Of a DNA stretch of 64,000 bases, positions 63,841-64,000 are shown in pieces (the first letter of the stretch is position 1; every line of letters begins with the position of its first letter). The stretch covers positions 3,036,501-3,100,500 of the forward strand of contig NZ_CP067136.1 in the NCBI RefSeq assembly GCF_028553785.1, written 5' to 3'. The translations under genes and the position numbers were made by a program. The notes beneath the pieces were generated by a model. It saw nothing but the letters and a program-made list of their open reading frames with translations, had not been told where the DNA came from and searched no databases. The DNA is from Paracoccus fistulariae (lineage in GTDB: Bacteria > Pseudomonadota > Alphaproteobacteria > Rhodobacterales > Rhodobacteraceae).

Positions 63841-64000
63841 ACAAGGGCTTGCATTTCAAGGCTTCGGGCGTTATTTGCGCTCGACTGTCCGGCAAACGGC
63901 GTGCATCGGATCCGCATGCGCGCCGCTTTCAATTTCGCCGGGCGATTTTGAATCCAAGGGGTTAACCGCCATCTGGGCGATTCTCTCCCGTATGATGAAC
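63841..64000. other. intergenic region up to the window end
   Basis: 160 bases after secE. No tRNA, repeat or clear terminator is visible. nusG is expected to follow outside the window. Confidence 0.4.

Overview
The window is chromosome from a GC-rich alphaproteobacterium of the order Rhodobacterales, most likely Paracoccus or a close relative. Pointers are gcrA, the short alphaproteobacterial hprK with rapZ, a mannose-type PTS EIIA and HPr beside pckA, choX with betC, cytochrome c' with a cytochrome b, the electron-transfer flavoprotein/PduO cluster, and tuf, tRNA-Trp and secE in order. The genus is an inference; no rRNA is present.

Layout. 1-9530: a two-domain aldehyde dehydrogenase (5' end outside the window), a dipeptide/oligopeptide-type ABC importer split over two divergent units, and a FAD amine/amino-acid oxidase translationally coupled to the importer ATPase; together this looks like uptake and oxidation of an amine or peptide. 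9537-13096: an unknown membrane protein, an M20 amidohydrolase and purU. 13097-20775: accessory DNA. It holds an AT-rich orphan gene, then a 6.4-kb integrative element in the 3' end of tRNA-Leu(UAA). The element is bounded by an 18-bp direct repeat. It carries a tyrosine integrase with matching arm-type repeats at both ends, a lipoprotein, a two-gene cassette between 38-bp direct repeats, Cys-rich small proteins, an AT-rich motif-dense stretch and a serine recombinase. No replication, capsid or conjugation gene is recognisable.

20945-36005: arginase, a TonB-dependent receptor, metG, a MerR regulator with a carboxymuconolactone decarboxylase-family protein and a textbook MerR promoter, YjgN/M48/NudC, gcrA, a lone ABC-2 permease, argD, argF and an RTX-type secreted lipase-like protein. 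36087-41156: pckA diverging from hprK-rapZ-EIIA-HPr, then a TetR regulator and a DUF2852 protein. 41207-48679 (minus strand): choline-O-sulfate use (choX-betC), 3-hydroxyacyl-CoA dehydrogenase, etfBA, a HIG1-like protein with a PduO adenosyltransferase, an SDR and an SH3 protein. 48828-54594: parC, cytochrome b/c', a TerB/DUF533 protein and tuf.

54796-64000: a membrane protein that appears to fuse a Pycsar-effector-type transmembrane domain to a DUF3616 propeller, two VOC proteins, a GFA-family protein, an SDF symporter, a DUF892 protein, an ABC exporter, tRNA-Trp(CCA), a polysaccharide pyruvyl transferase-family protein and secE. The usual tight order tuf, tRNA-Trp, secE is opened up here by about 7.5 kb and then 1.5 kb of other genes. 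The best candidates for new biology are the tRNA-Leu element with its unusual leader and repeats, and the PycTM-DUF3616 fusion.
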